Made by a program: the position numbers and the translations under genes
In this document: in pieces, positions 1 through 8,326 of the stretch
How positions within the stretch are numbered: position 1 is the stretch's first letter
How the letters are laid out: each line of letters begins with the position of its first letter
Notes under the pieces: generated by a model
Told to the model about the DNA's origin: nothing
The model's database searches: none
The model's input: the letters and a program-made list of their open reading frames with translations, nothing else
Assembly: GCF_000429645.1 (NCBI RefSeq)
Contig: NZ_AUCG01000007.1
Coordinates: 1 to 45,315 of the forward strand
Direction: 5' to 3'
DNA length: 45,315 nt
DNA from: Niveispirillum irakense DSM 11586
GTDB taxonomy: Bacteria; Pseudomonadota; Alphaproteobacteria; Azospirillales; Azospirillaceae

Positions 1-114
1 GGTGGTCATAGCGAGGGCCCCCCACCCGATCCCATCCCGAACTCGGCCGTGAAACCCCTCTGCGCCAATGGTACTTTGTCTTAAGGCACGGGAGAGTAGG
101 TCGCCGCCAGGTCC
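1..114 (+). rRNA. rrf: 5S ribosomal RNA, 3' part (5' end outside window)
   Basis: The first ~114 bases match the bacterial 5S rRNA pattern: CCCATCCCGAACTCGG near 30-46, the GAAACC stretch, and the closing stem GTCGCCGCCAGG at the end. Only a few 5' bases should be missing. It is the last rRNA of an rrn operon whose 16S and 23S genes lie upstream of the window. The exact 3' end is estimated. Confidence 0.93.
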
Positions 115-147
115 GCCCGTAACAGGTAAATCACGATACCAGAACCA

Positions 148-182
148 AACGCCCCTCGGCACATCGCCAAGGGGCGTTACCT
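148..182 (+). terminator. Hairpin between 5S rRNA and tRNA-fMet
   Basis: AACGCCCC (148-155) pairs with GGGGCGTT (171-178), with an inner GGC/GCC extension around a 5-nt loop. It is followed by ACCTTTTG. The short T run makes it either a weak terminator or a processing hairpin between 5S and the following tRNA. Confidence 0.5.
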
Positions 183-209
183 TTTGCGGGCCGCAAAACG
201 GCCCTCTGA

Positions 210-286
<77 letters not shown>

Positions 287-288
287 AA

Positions 289-327
289 CAAAAGCCGCTG
301 AACTCGTAAGAGATCAGCGGCTTTTTG
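289..327. terminator. Intrinsic terminator after rrn operon/tRNA-fMet
   Basis: AAAGCCGCTGA and TCAGCGGCTTT form a long perfect stem followed by a T run. A-rich sequence on the other side means it can also end the convergent gene on the minus strand, whose stop codon lies at 328. Confidence 0.9.
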
Positions 328-1344
328 CTATCTGCGCCAGGCCGATACAGCTGACAGTGACGGAACACCCAAACCCGAATGTTCCGCCTGCTTGACCAGC
401 GTGTGAACCCGGCGGCAAACCGGGGCTTCCCCGCCCAGCTTATCGGCCAGCGCCAGCACATGGCCCTGCAAGGCATCGATCTCGGTCGGGCGGTGCTTCT
501 GCAAATCCTCCCACATGGAGGATCGCGCCAGCGGATCAATACGCAGCATGGCCCCTGCCAGCCGTCGGAACAGGAAATCCGGCAAATCCAGGAGAAAAGG
601 CAGCCAAGTGGGGCTGATGCGTCCCAGGCGCGCCGGGCGGATGCCGGCCTGGCGCAGAAGGGTGAGGGTTTCGCGCTGCTGTGCCGCCAGCAGGCGTCGC
701 CAGCGGCGGTCGCCCAGTTGTTGCGCCAGTGGCAGACCCGAAAGGGCGTTCAAAGCATTATTCAGGTTGAGCAGCAGCTTACCCCATTGGACACTCACCA
801 TATCCGGGTGGGCGATCACCTTCCATCCCGGCACATTCAGCATCTCTGCCAGACCCGGCACTGTATCGGCGATCATGACCTCGCCCGTAGTCGCGCGGTG
901 GAAATGGCTCTCTGTGGGCCGGGCGACGTTGAACGGCACCATGCCGGCCAGCACCTGCCGCCCTGGCAAATGGGCCTTCAGCCGGTCGGCATTGCCGATG
1001 CCATTCTGCAAACTGACAATAAGGGCATCGGCAGGCGCATGGGTGGCGATCAAGGCTGCCATCGCGTCCGTATCCGTCGCCTTCACGGTCACCAGGATCA
1101 ACCCGGCATCGGCAAAGGCGATGGCCGGCTCCGTTTCCAGGTGGAGGGCATCTGGCGATAGAACCCGATCAACCCCATCCAGGTCTGACAGATGCAGTCC
1201 CCCAGCCAGCGCCGTTGCCAGGGCAGGGCGCAACAGCAGGGTGACCGGCAGGCCGGCCAGGGCCAGGCAGCCCCCGGCATAACCACCGATGGAACCGGCG
1301 CCGGCGATAGCGATCCGCCGGCCCGCTGGCAGGGTAAAGGCCAT
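328..1344 (-). CDS. 2-dehydropantoate 2-reductase (ketopantoate reductase) family protein
   Basis: This 338-residue NAD(P)-dependent oxidoreductase belongs to the ApbA/PanE family, which reduces ketopantoate to pantoate on the way to coenzyme A. The N-terminal Rossmann nucleotide loop GAGSIGG is at residues 15-21. The conserved lysine of the C-terminal helical domain is K189 (GKLLLN), followed by N193. The start used here lies 7 bp after the stop of the upstream DUF962 gene; a longer reading frame would overlap that gene. The two genes look like one operon behind a TetR-type operator. Many genomes carry several PanE-like paralogues of unknown substrate. The setting with a lipid-type oxygenase rather than panB/panC means its true substrate may differ, so no gene symbol is given. 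Confidence 0.85.
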   Translation of the reverse strand: MAFTLPAGRRIAIAGAGSIGGYAGGCLALAGLPVTLLLRPALATALAGGLHLSDLDGVDRVLSPDALHLETEPAIAFADAGLILVTVKATDTDAMAALIATHAPADALIVSLQNGIGNADRLKAHLPGRQVLAGMVPFNVARPTESHFHRATTGEVMIADTVPGLAEMLNVPGWKVIAHPDMVSVQWGKLLLNLNNALNALSGLPLAQQLGDRRWRRLLAAQQRETLTLLRQAGIRPARLGRISPTWLPFLLDLPDFLFRRLAGAMLRIDPLARSSMWEDLQKHRPTEIDALQGHVLALADKLGGEAPVCRRVHTLVKQAEHSGLGVPSLSAVSAWRR

Positions 1345-1351
1345 CTGCGTG

Positions 1352-1891
1352 TCAGGCGGTGGTCTGCCGGGGATGGGCGGCCACCGGGCCGGCAATGCCG
1401 CTATCGACCAGCCGGTTCACCTCCGCCTCCACATCCTTGCGCAGCCCCAGGGCAAAGAAAGCTTCAGCCATCAGGAACAGGGGCGCCATGAAGATCTGCC
1501 AGAGATTGGCGGTCAGGGCTGGCTTGTTGCCCTCAAACCAATGGCCCAGCAACTGTACGGCCCAGCCGCCGACAAAGGCGGCGATGCCGATACCGGCGGC
1601 AATGGCCGTGGGCAGTGCTGCCACCTGTTCCGCCAGCCACAGGACCGGGAGAGTGACCAGCGCCAGGGAGCCGCCGATCAACGGGTCCAGCGCGACATAG
1701 TAAAAGACCAGTCCCGCCACCAGGATCACGGCAAGGCTGATGTTCATCCCGGCAATGTCGAACCGGGCATAGGTCGCAGCCAGGATCAGCGAGAAGACGA
1801 TGGTCGGCACGCCGAACGCATGGGTCAGCTTATTGTGCGGGTGGCGGTGATAGGCGGCATAGAATGCCATGGTGCGGGCCAGACGGCTCAT
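1352..1891 (-). CDS. Mpo1-like (DUF962) membrane protein
   Basis: This 179-residue protein is of the DUF962/YGL010w family. The yeast member Mpo1 is an iron-dependent dioxygenase that alpha-oxidises 2-hydroxy fatty acids. The family signature HRHPHNKLTHAFGVP is at residues 15-29 and supplies the histidines expected to bind iron. A second histidine motif, GHWFEGNKPAL, lies further on. Several hydrophobic segments fit an integral inner-membrane protein. The start is set by GGGAGGA 8 bases upstream of the ATG; longer readings run into the operator region. It is the first gene of an apparent two-gene operon with the PanE-like gene and is divergent from a TetR regulator. Its substrate in bacteria is not established. 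Confidence 0.85.
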   Translation of the reverse strand: MSRLARTMAFYAAYHRHPHNKLTHAFGVPTIVFSLILAATYARFDIAGMNISLAVILVAGLVFYYVALDPLIGGSLALVTLPVLWLAEQVAALPTAIAAGIGIAAFVGGWAVQLLGHWFEGNKPALTANLWQIFMAPLFLMAEAFFALGLRKDVEAEVNRLVDSGIAGPVAAHPRQTTA

Positions 1892-1927
1892 TCTCTGTTC
1901 CTCCCGATATCGATAGGCGGCTCTTAA

Positions 1928-1949
1928 AAACAGACCGATTGGTTTGTTT
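1928..1949. promoter_or_regulatory. Palindromic operator, likely bound by the adjacent TetR regulator
   Basis: This is a 22-bp near-perfect palindrome (AAACAGACCGA / TTGGTTTGTTT) with two mismatched pairs out of eleven. Its ACCGATTGGT core is typical of TetR-family operators. It sits 37 bp upstream of the DUF962 start and 36-60 bp upstream of the tetR start, so one bound dimer could control both directions. Confidence 0.75.
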
Positions 1950-2009
1950 TTACATCGAAGCGTGGTTCGTGGCAATGATGAAGCGATGAAGGGAAGAATC
2001 GAGATCGTC

Positions 2010-2654
2010 ATGGAACAGATGGCATCACAGCCGGTGGCCCGGCGCAGCCAGACACAGCGCCGGGAGGAGATGCGCCAGCGTCTGGCGGCGGCGACCCTGG
2101 ATGCCCTGGCTGAACATGGTCATGCCGGCGCGTCGCTCTCGGTGATCCTGGCGCGGGCCGGGGTGTCGCGCGGTGCCTGGAGCCATCATTTCGAAACCAA
2201 GGCCGAGATGCTGGCCCTGGCCGCAGAAGGGCTGCTGCGTGACGCCATCATCGCCGCACGCACCCTGGCCTTGCCGCTGCCGGCTGATATGTCGGACCCG
2301 GCGGCCCGGTTGTCCGCTTTGCTGGAGATGGCCTGGGGGCGCTTTTATCAGGGACGCCACCGCGACCTGCTGTTCGAGGTGGTGCTGGCGGCGCGGACGG
2401 ATGCGGAATTGCGCGCCCGTCTGGCCCCAATCTTTGATGCCTTTATCGGTGAGGTCGGACAGGGCTGGGGGATGGCTTTGGCCCCATCGCCGCAGCGGGG
2501 GGCGGCCATGGCCGATCTGATGGTGCTGACTGTCTATATGCTGCGCGGTATGGCGATGCAGGAACTGGCAGCCGGTGACACGCCCCACCATGCGGCACTG
2601 CGCCGGCTCTGGGTGGATATGCTGATCGGCTTTCCGGCCCCGCCCGCCACCTGA
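2010..2654 (+). CDS. TetR/AcrR family transcriptional regulator
   Basis: A TetR-type repressor of 214 residues from this start. The N-terminal helix-turn-helix includes SLSVILARAGVSRGAWSHHF and the classic following segment with ETKAEML. The C-terminal part is a helical ligand domain. The start is uncertain: in-frame ATGs occur at 1986 and 2010, and neither has a strong ribosome-binding site (a weak GAGA precedes 2010). It is divergent from the DUF962-PanE pair, with a palindromic operator in the shared promoter region. It probably represses itself and that pair in response to a small hydrophobic ligand. Its stop codon abuts the stop of the convergent methyltransferase gene. Confidence 0.88.
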   Translation: MEQMASQPVARRSQTQRREEMRQRLAAATLDALAEHGHAGASLSVILARAGVSRGAWSHHFETKAEMLALAAEGLLRDAIIAARTLALPLPADMSDPAARLSALLEMAWGRFYQGRHRDLLFEVVLAARTDAELRARLAPIFDAFIGEVGQGWGMALAPSPQRGAAMADLMVLTVYMLRGMAMQELAAGDTPHHAALRRLWVDMLIGFPAPPAT

Positions 2655-3239
2655 TCAGGCCGGCGGCAGGGGGACGGGGGCCGGATCGCCATCAAGATCC
2701 GGGGCTGCCGGGCGCTGGGCGATGGCGCAAAGCCGCTGGATGACGGCAGCCTTGGGGCTGGACACTTCCCCTTGTTCAAACGCGACGACATGAAGCCGGC
2801 CCCGCGCCAGTTCCAGCAACTCCCCCGCCCGCAGCAGGAAAGCGGGGCTGGACGGACGGCCAAAGCGCTGGTTGCCCATGGCGAAGGTCTCGTAAAGCAG
2901 GATGCCGCCCGGCTTCAAGGCGGCCAGCAGGTCGGGCAGCAGCGGGCGGTAGAGATAATTGGTGACGATCACGGCATCGAAATCCGCCAGGGCTGCTGGC
3001 CAGGGATTGCCATTCTCCAGATCCGCCTGAAGCAGGTTCACCCGCTCCTGCCCCACAAGGTCGGCCACGCCGCGCAGGTCGAGATCCACGCCCGTGACAT
3101 GACAGCCCCGTCCATGGAAGAAGCGCAGATGCCGGCCACCCCCGCAGGCCAGATCCAGCAGCCGCGCACCGGGGGGCACCAGGGGCGCAAACCGGGCGAT
3201 CCAGGCAGAGGGTGGGGAAAAGGGCAGGCTGTGGCTCAT
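2655..3239 (-). CDS. Class I SAM-dependent methyltransferase (TehB-like)
   Basis: A 194-residue protein with a Rossmann-type methyltransferase fold. The SAM-binding motif LLDLACGGGRHLRFF lies near residues 26-40, and the acidic residue at the end of the second strand is in VTGVDLD. A motif IV-like DAVIVTNYLYRP and the later LKPGGILLYETF fit class I enzymes of the TehB/UbiE type. The substrate cannot be read from sequence. The start at 3239 is the ATG just before SHSLPF; a longer 216-residue reading is possible, but its extra residues look non-family. It is convergent with tetR, the stops touching. Confidence 0.8.
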   Translation of the reverse strand: MSHSLPFSPPSAWIARFAPLVPPGARLLDLACGGGRHLRFFHGRGCHVTGVDLDLRGVADLVGQERVNLLQADLENGNPWPAALADFDAVIVTNYLYRPLLPDLLAALKPGGILLYETFAMGNQRFGRPSSPAFLLRAGELLELARGRLHVVAFEQGEVSSPKAAVIQRLCAIAQRPAAPDLDGDPAPVPLPPA

Positions 3240-3405
3240 CACATGTTTCTCATCAGGGCAGCGGCGGAAAGACGGGGCGATGGGTGCCTTGCATGACAAT
3301 GGCATTGCAGTGGGCGTCCCCTGTCGCCATGTTCATCGGCAGAAGGCGGTCGCCATCATGGCATGGGGGACCGATGATCGACAGCAATGGGATGTGGGAT
3401 CGGGG

Positions 3406-3864
3406 ATGATCCTGTTCGATCTGAAATGCGGCCAGGGCCACCGGTTTGAAGGATGGTTCCGCAACAATGATGCCTATGAGCAGCAGGTGGCTTCCCACGC
3501 CCTGACCTGCCCGGTCTGCGGCGATGTGCATGTGGAAAAAGCTCCGATGGCACCGCGCATCGCCAAATCCGGCCGCACCCGGGAGGCGGAGGCCATGCCG
3601 GCCCCGGCCCCCGCGGCCAACCCCGAGCCGGCCGAGCAGGCGCAGCAGGCCGAAATGCTCCGCGCGTTGCGGGAACTGCGCCGGCAGGTGGAAGCCAATG
3701 CCGAACATGTCGGCGACCGTTTTGCCGAGGAAGCGCGCAAAATCCATTATGGCGAAACCCAGTCCCGCGCCATCTATGGCGAGACCAGCCAGGAACAGGC
3801 GGAAAAGCTGCAGGAAGAAGGCGTCGCCTTTGCCCGCATCCCCTGGCTTCCGACTGGGAACTGA
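3406..3864 (+). CDS. DUF1178 family protein
   Basis: A 152-residue cytoplasmic protein of a family common in alpha- and betaproteobacteria and of unknown function. The N-terminus MILFDLKCGQGHRFEGWF and the CPVCG motif near residue 40 form a small zinc-ribbon-like region. A proline/alanine-rich linker follows, and then the conserved C-terminal block with EARKIHYGE and RAIYGETS, ending near the typical PWLP. The start is fixed by GGATCGGGG directly upstream and by the family N-terminus; the longer reading frame adds unrelated residues. Confidence 0.9.
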   Translation: MILFDLKCGQGHRFEGWFRNNDAYEQQVASHALTCPVCGDVHVEKAPMAPRIAKSGRTREAEAMPAPAPAANPEPAEQAQQAEMLRALRELRRQVEANAEHVGDRFAEEARKIHYGETQSRAIYGETSQEQAEKLQEEGVAFARIPWLPTGN

Positions 3865-4118
3865 CCGGCTGCCATGCCGTGACCTTGCAGGGAGGATTGC
3901 TGGAATCCGCTTGACCCTGCCGGCCTGATGGCGCATCAACCCTCCTACCGTTGACGCCTGTTCGCGCGCGGGACCGTGCTGGACGACATCCCGGCCCGGC
4001 CCCGGTGAGAGCGGGCGCGTATCCATTTGTGGGGTTCGCCCCGCCAATCCCTGTCCAGGGGCGGCCTTGTGGTTGCCGGATGCGCTTCCCTTGAAACATT
4101 CAGATGTGGAGACGACAG

Positions 4119-4388
4119 ATGTCGATCACGGCTGAGCGCAAGACTGCGCTGATTGAAGAGTACAAGACCAAGGAAGGCGATACCGGTTCGCCGGAAGTGC
4201 AGGTTGCCATCCTGACCGAGCGCATCGTCAACCTGACCGAACACCTGAAGACCCACGCGAAGGATTTCCATTCCCGCCGTGGTCTGCTGGTGATGGTCGG
4301 TCAGCGCCGCCGTCTGCTGGACTATGTGAAGGGCAAGGACAAGGCCCGTTACGAGAGCCTGATCCAGCGCCTGGGCCTGCGTCGCTAA
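4119..4388 (+). CDS. rpsO: 30S ribosomal protein S15
   Basis: This 89-residue protein has the exact family length. S15 is a primary 16S rRNA binder that helps build the platform of the 30S subunit and bridges to 23S rRNA. The conserved blocks [18 protein letters not shown] and RRRLLDYVK are all present. The start follows GTGGAGACGACAG; a longer reading adds five residues not found in S15. It lies upstream of pnp, the usual rpsO-pnp order, separated by 368 bp with a strong internal terminator. truB and rbfA, often found upstream, are not here. Confidence 0.98.
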   Translation: MSITAERKTALIEEYKTKEGDTGSPEVQVAILTERIVNLTEHLKTHAKDFHSRRGLLVMVGQRRRLLDYVKGKDKARYESLIQRLGLRR

Positions 4389-4756
4389 GACGCCGGAACG
4401 GTCGTCTGGTCGCCGCCATCCGATCCATCATCGGCAAGGTGCCATCCCACGTGAGCCATCGCCTGTTTCTCCCATGCCAGATCACCGGGCCTGCTGCGGC
4501 AGCCAGGGGGATGGCGTCGGTGAAGGGGATGGCCGGGCTGACACCCTTTGGCGGCGCGGCGATCCGGGCTTTACGCCCGACATGATTGAGGACGGCCAGC
4601 CGGGATCCCTTCCGGCTGGCCGTTTTCGTTTTCCGGTGCCGATGAGCGGTGCTGGAAAACATCTGAAGGGATGAAACAGGCGGGGCCGTCCGATTAGGCC
4701 CCGGCCCGGCGCCCAATCCGGGGCGATCCAGGGTTTCGGATGGAAGGAACGATAAG
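4389..4756 (+). other. rpsO-pnp intergenic region
   Basis: No credible gene lies in these 368 bp. The main feature is the perfect-stem terminator at 4592-4630. The ~125 bp downstream of it form the pnp leader, ending in GGAAGGAACGATAAG just before the pnp start. In E. coli the pnp leader folds into an RNase III-cleaved hairpin used for autoregulation; no matching long stem was identified by eye here. Confidence 0.6.
4592..4630 (+). terminator. Intrinsic terminator downstream of rpsO
   Basis: A perfect 12-bp stem ACGGCCAGCCGG / CCGGCTGGCCGT with an 8-nt loop is followed by TTTCGTTTT. It should end most rpsO transcripts, implying that pnp depends partly on its own promoter or on read-through. 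Confidence 0.9.
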
Positions 4757-6880
4757 ATGTTCAAGGTCTTCCGCAAGGAAATGGAATGGGGCGGTCGCAA
4801 GCTGGTCATCGAGACCGGCAAGATCGCTCGTCAGGCCGATGGCGCCGTCATGGTCAGCTACGGCGACACGGTGGTGCTGGCCACTGCCGTTGGCGCCAAG
4901 TCCCCGAAGCCGGGTGTGGATTTCTTCCCGCTGACGGTGAACTATCAGGAGAAGGCTTTCGCCGCGGGCAAGATCCCCGGTGGCTTCTTCAAGCGTGAAG
5001 GCCGTCCGACGGAAAAGGAAGTCCTGGTCAGCCGTCTGATCGACCGTCCGATCCGTCCGCTCTTCGTCGATGGCTATCGCTGCGAGACCCAGGTGGTCTG
5101 CACCGTGCTGAGCCACGATCTGGAAAATGACCCGGACATCGTGGCCATGATCGGCGCGTCCGCCGCGCTGACCATTTCCGGCCTGCCCTTCCTGGGCCCC
5201 ATCGGTGCCGCCCGCGTCGGTTACGAGAATGGCCAGTTCATCCTGAACCCGACCGCTGACCAGATGGATAATGCCATCCTGGATCTGGTGGTTGCCGGTA
5301 CGCAGGAAGGCGTGCTGATGGTCGAATCCGAAGCCAAGGAGCTGTCGGAAGAGATCATGCTGGGCGCCGTGATGTTCGGCCACACCCAGTTCCAGCCGGT
5401 GATCGACATGATCATCGACCTGGCCGAGGAATGCGCCAAGGAACCCCGCGACATCGCCCCGCCGGCCTTCGACAAGGAAGCCGTCAAGGCCCGTATCCTG
5501 CAAGTGGCCGGCGCGGACGTGAAGGCCGCCTATTCGATCCTGGTCAAGCAGGAGCGTTACGCTGCCGTCGGCGCTGCCAAGGACAAGGCCAAGGAAGCGC
5601 TGAAGGAAGAGTTCGCGCCGGAAGCCATTTCCGAGATGTTCAAGGAAGTGGAAGCCGACATCCTGCGCGGTTCGGTCATCGAGACCGGCAAGCGCATCGA
5701 TGGCCGCACCACCGTGGATATCCGCCCGATCGTGGCTGAAGTGGGCATCCTGCCCCGCGCCCATGGTTCGGCCCTGTTCACCCGCGGTGAAACCCAGGCG
5801 CTGGTCGTTGCCACGCTGGGCACCAACCAGGATGAGCAGATCGTGGATGCGCTGGAAGGCGAATACCGCGAAAACTTCATGCTGCATTACAACTTCCCCC
5901 CGTACAGCGTGGGTGAAGCCGGCCGCATGGGCAGCCCGGGCCGCCGCGAAATCGGCCATGGCAAGCTGGCCTGGCGTGCCATCCACCCGCTGCTGCCGTC
6001 CAAGGAAGAGTTCCCCTACACGCTGCGCGTCGTGTCGGAGATCACCGAGTCCAACGGCTCCTCCTCCATGGCCACGGTCTGCGGCACGTCCTTGTCGTTG
6101 ATGGATGCCGGCGCCCCGCTGGCCCGCCCCATCGCCGGCATCGCCATGGGCCTGATCAAGGAAGGCGACAAGTTCGCCGTTCTGTCCGACATCCTGGGTG
6201 ATGAAGATCACCTGGGCGACATGGACTTCAAGGTCGCCGGCACCGAAGCGGGCGTCACCGCCCTGCAGATGGACATCAAGATCACCTCCATCACGGAGGA
6301 GATCATGAAGATCGCCCTGGCGCAGGCCCAGAAGGGCCGCATCCACATCCTGGGTGAGATGAACAAGGCGCTGAACACGGCGCGCGGCGAAGTGTCGGGC
6401 AATGCCCCGCGCATCACCGTGATCAACATCCCGAAGGAGAAGATCCGCGACGTGATCGGCTCCGGCGGCAAGGTGATCCGCGAGATCGTGGAGCAGACCG
6501 GCGCCAAGATCGACATCGAGGATGACGGCACCGTGAAGGTGTCGGCCGTGGACAGCAAGTGCTCCGACGCCGCCATCAAGTGGATCAAGGGCATCGTGGC
6601 CGAGCCGGAAGTGGGCGAGATCTATGACGGCAAGGTCGTCAAGGTCATGGATTTCGGCGCCTTCGTGAACTTCCTGGGTTCCAAGGACGGTCTGGTCCAT
6701 ATCTCCGAGCTGAAGAACGAGCGCGTGGCCAAGGTCACCGACGTTGTGAAGCAGGGCGATGCCGTGAAGGTGAAGGTCCTGGGCTTCGATGATCGCGGCA
6801 AGGTGAAGCTGTCGATGAAGGTTGTCGATCAGGCAACCGGCGAAGACCTGTCCAAGAAGGACGCCCCGGCCGAGGGTTGA
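4757..6880 (+). CDS. pnp: Polyribonucleotide nucleotidyltransferase (PNPase)
   Basis: The 707-residue PNPase degrades RNA 3'-to-5' by phosphorolysis and can also add tails. It works as a trimer, often within the RNA degradosome. Two RNase PH-like domains flank a helical linker. The second carries the catalytic aspartates D484 and D490 in [12 protein letters not shown] (E. coli D486, D492). A KH domain with GSGGK (568-572) and a C-terminal S1 domain follow, ending in a short acidic tail. The start is preceded by GGAAGGAACGATAAG. Length and domain order are normal. A terminator follows at 6921. Confidence 0.98.
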   Translation: MFKVFRKEMEWGGRKLVIETGKIARQADGAVMVSYGDTVVLATAVGAKSPKPGVDFFPLTVNYQEKAFAAGKIPGGFFKREGRPTEKEVLVSRLIDRPIRPLFVDGYRCETQVVCTVLSHDLENDPDIVAMIGASAALTISGLPFLGPIGAARVGYENGQFILNPTADQMDNAILDLVVAGTQEGVLMVESEAKELSEEIMLGAVMFGHTQFQPVIDMIIDLAEECAKEPRDIAPPAFDKEAVKARILQVAGADVKAAYSILVKQERYAAVGAAKDKAKEALKEEFAPEAISEMFKEVEADILRGSVIETGKRIDGRTTVDIRPIVAEVGILPRAHGSALFTRGETQALVVATLGTNQDEQIVDALEGEYRENFMLHYNFPPYSVGEAGRMGSPGRREIGHGKLAWRAIHPLLPSKEEFPYTLRVVSEITESNGSSSMATVCGTSLSLMDAGAPLARPIAGIAMGLIKEGDKFAVLSDILGDEDHLGDMDFKVAGTEAGVTALQMDIKITSITEEIMKIALAQAQKGRIHILGEMNKALNTARGEVSGNAPRITVINIPKEKIRDVIGSGGKVIREIVEQTGAKIDIEDDGTVKVSAVDSKCSDAAIKWIKGIVAEPEVGEIYDGKVVKVMDFGAFVNFLGSKDGLVHISELKNERVAKVTDVVKQGDAVKVKVLGFDDRGKVKLSMKVVDQATGEDLSKKDAPAEG

Positions 6881-6920
6881 TCCCTTTTGCCGTTGCGGCC
6901 CTGAACAGGGACTGTGTGGA

Positions 6921-6952
6921 AAGGCCGTCGGGGTGACCCGGCGGCCTTTTTC
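6921..6952 (+). terminator. Intrinsic terminator after pnp
   Basis: AAGGCCGTCGGG and CCCGGCGGCCTT form a 12-bp stem with one G-T wobble around GTGA, followed by TTTC. Confidence 0.88.
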
Positions 6953-6976
6953 ATATTATGGTTATGTAAAAAATAT

Positions 6977-7024
6977 TTGACACGGAAAATCACTTGGCGC
7001 ACTTATTGTTAAATAAACTTAACA
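6977..7024 (+). promoter_or_regulatory. Promoter and inverted-repeat operator of the membrane protein/XRE pair
   Basis: TTGACA (6977-6982) is followed 18 bp later by ACTTAT (7001-7006), a plausible sigma-70 promoter in an unusually AT-rich patch. Immediately downstream, TGTTAA-N6-TTAACA (7007-7024) is a perfect inverted repeat. Its place over the expected transcription start suits repression, most simply by the XRE protein encoded as the second gene. Confidence 0.6.
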
Positions 7025-7044
7025 TAAAGAATGGGGCGCTTAAC

Positions 7045-7479
7045 ATGTCCTTCCGAGAGAAGCTGATCTGGTTGCAATTGCTGGCGCTGGCCGTTTTTGG
7101 GGTGGCCTATTTCGGCCCGGTCTTCGGCTCTTATCTGGGGGTGACGGCGGTGCCCGGGGGCCAGTTTATGTGGATGGTCTATTGCATCCTGGCTTTAATC
7201 ATCGGCCTGCCGGTGGCTGCTGTGGGGATGGCGATCGTCGCCAGCCTGCGCACACCGCGTGAAGCGCGCAGCCCCAGGGATGAGCGCGATCGTGTGATTG
7301 CGCTCTTGGGAACGCGGACGGGCTTTTATGTCCTGGTCACCGGCGTCCTGGTGGCGATGCTGAGCATGCATGCCGGCTCCGGCCCCGTCCTGCTGGTGAA
7401 TTTCATGCTTTTCGCCCTACTGCTGGCTGAACTGTCACGCCTGGGTACTCAGGTTTTCCTGTATCGGCGGGGTTGGTGA
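7045..7479 (+). CDS. Small four-helix integral membrane protein
   Basis: A 144-residue protein of unknown function. Hydrophobic segments near residues 8-28, 40-65, 90-110 and 112-130 predict four membrane helices. A basic/acidic loop TPREARSPRDERD in the middle is probably cytoplasmic. The start is the ATG before SFREKL, with GGGGCG upstream; a longer reading would run into the operator. It ends 3 bp before an XRE regulator. Such membrane-protein/short XRE pairs are common in bacteria, and the membrane partner is thought by inference to sense or tune the regulator. Confidence 0.75.
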   Translation: MSFREKLIWLQLLALAVFGVAYFGPVFGSYLGVTAVPGGQFMWMVYCILALIIGLPVAAVGMAIVASLRTPREARSPRDERDRVIALLGTRTGFYVLVTGVLVAMLSMHAGSGPVLLVNFMLFALLLAELSRLGTQVFLYRRGW

Positions 7480-7482
7480 ACG

Positions 7483-7710
7483 ATGCTGCCCTTCACCAAC
7501 AATATCCGCCGCCTGCGCTTTGATGCGGGGGAGATGACCCAGCAGGATCTGGCTGAACGGATAGGCGTTACGCGCCAGACGGTGGCCGCCATTGAACAAG
7601 GGAAATACTCACCATCCCTGGAGGCTGCGTTCCGCATCGCCCAGGTGTTCAAGGTACCGCTGGAAAGCGTCTTTCAGTGGCAGGGTGATGGCAAGGCCGG
7701 CGCCCCATAG
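7483..7710 (+). CDS. XRE-family helix-turn-helix regulator
   Basis: A 75-residue stand-alone Cro/C1-type DNA-binding domain. The helix-turn-helix covers MTQQDLAERIGVTRQTVAAI, followed by the family-typical EQGKYSPSLEAAFRIAQVF and the FKVPLESVFQW end. No effector domain is present. It starts 3 bp after the membrane protein gene, so the two are almost certainly co-transcribed. The inverted repeat at 7007-7024 is its likeliest site, giving autoregulation. Confidence 0.88.
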   Translation: MLPFTNNIRRLRFDAGEMTQQDLAERIGVTRQTVAAIEQGKYSPSLEAAFRIAQVFKVPLESVFQWQGDGKAGAP

Positions 7711-7774
7711 GGAATTTGAAAAGCGAGAGGCGCCGCATTGCCGGCGGCCTCTCGCGTTCGGCGGACAGCCGGGA

Positions 7775-8245
7775 TCAGGCCGCCGTCAACCGCGCCAGCG
7801 CCTGCACGGTCTGGACACAGGCCGATGCGGCTTCCCGGCCTTTCTTGATGAAATGGTCGCGGAAGAAGCCGTTATGGGCGTCATGTTCGTGGAAATGATG
7901 CGGGGTCAGCACGGCGGAGAAGACGGGCACGCCGCTATCCAACTGTACCCGCATCAACCCGTCAATAACGGCGGATGCCACGAAATCATGGCGATAGATG
8001 CCGCCATCGACCACCAGCCCGGCAGCGACGATGCCGGCATAGCGCCCGCTTTCCGCCAGCTTCTTGGCATGCAGCGGAATCTCGAAGGCGCCGGGCACCT
8101 CGAACAGATCGACATGGGCGGCGGGGATGCCCAGATCGCCGATGGAGGACAGGAAGCTATCGCGGCACTGGTTGACAATATCGCTGTGCCAGCAGGACTG
8201 GATAAAGGCGATGCGTGCCGTGGCCAAGGTTTCAGACTGATTCAT
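7775..8245 (-). CDS. ribH2: 6,7-dimethyl-8-ribityllumazine synthase, type II
   Basis: A 156-residue lumazine synthase that makes the riboflavin precursor from ribityl-aminouracil and 3,4-dihydroxybutanone phosphate. The substrate-binding region EVPGAFEIPLHAKKL (49-63), the catalytic-histidine segment YRHDFVA (H86) and the VLTPHHFHE block (112-120) match RibH2 of Brucella and Mesorhizobium rather than the icosahedral RibH1. AGGGAGACC precedes the ATG. No other rib gene lies nearby. The gene is isolated behind its own FMN riboswitch, so it is predicted to be shut off by FMN. Confidence 0.95.
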   Translation of the reverse strand: MNQSETLATARIAFIQSCWHSDIVNQCRDSFLSSIGDLGIPAAHVDLFEVPGAFEIPLHAKKLAESGRYAGIVAAGLVVDGGIYRHDFVASAVIDGLMRVQLDSGVPVFSAVLTPHHFHEHDAHNGFFRDHFIKKGREAASACVQTVQALARLTAA

Positions 8246-8326
8246 GGTCTCCCTTTCCTTCAAGGACCAGAACCAGGGCATGATGACAGGCGCCGGCCCC
8301 CGGCACCGTGCCGGGCGGGTGGCGAG

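Noticed and set aside
3865-4118. S15 autoregulatory pseudoknot upstream of rpsO
   Set aside because: No structure matching a known S15 leader could be identified by eye in this 254-bp gap.
4694-6700. 668-residue open frame on the minus strand
   Set aside because: It is fully antisense to pnp. Its His/Asp/Gly-rich translation is a mirror of high-GC codon use and shows no domain.
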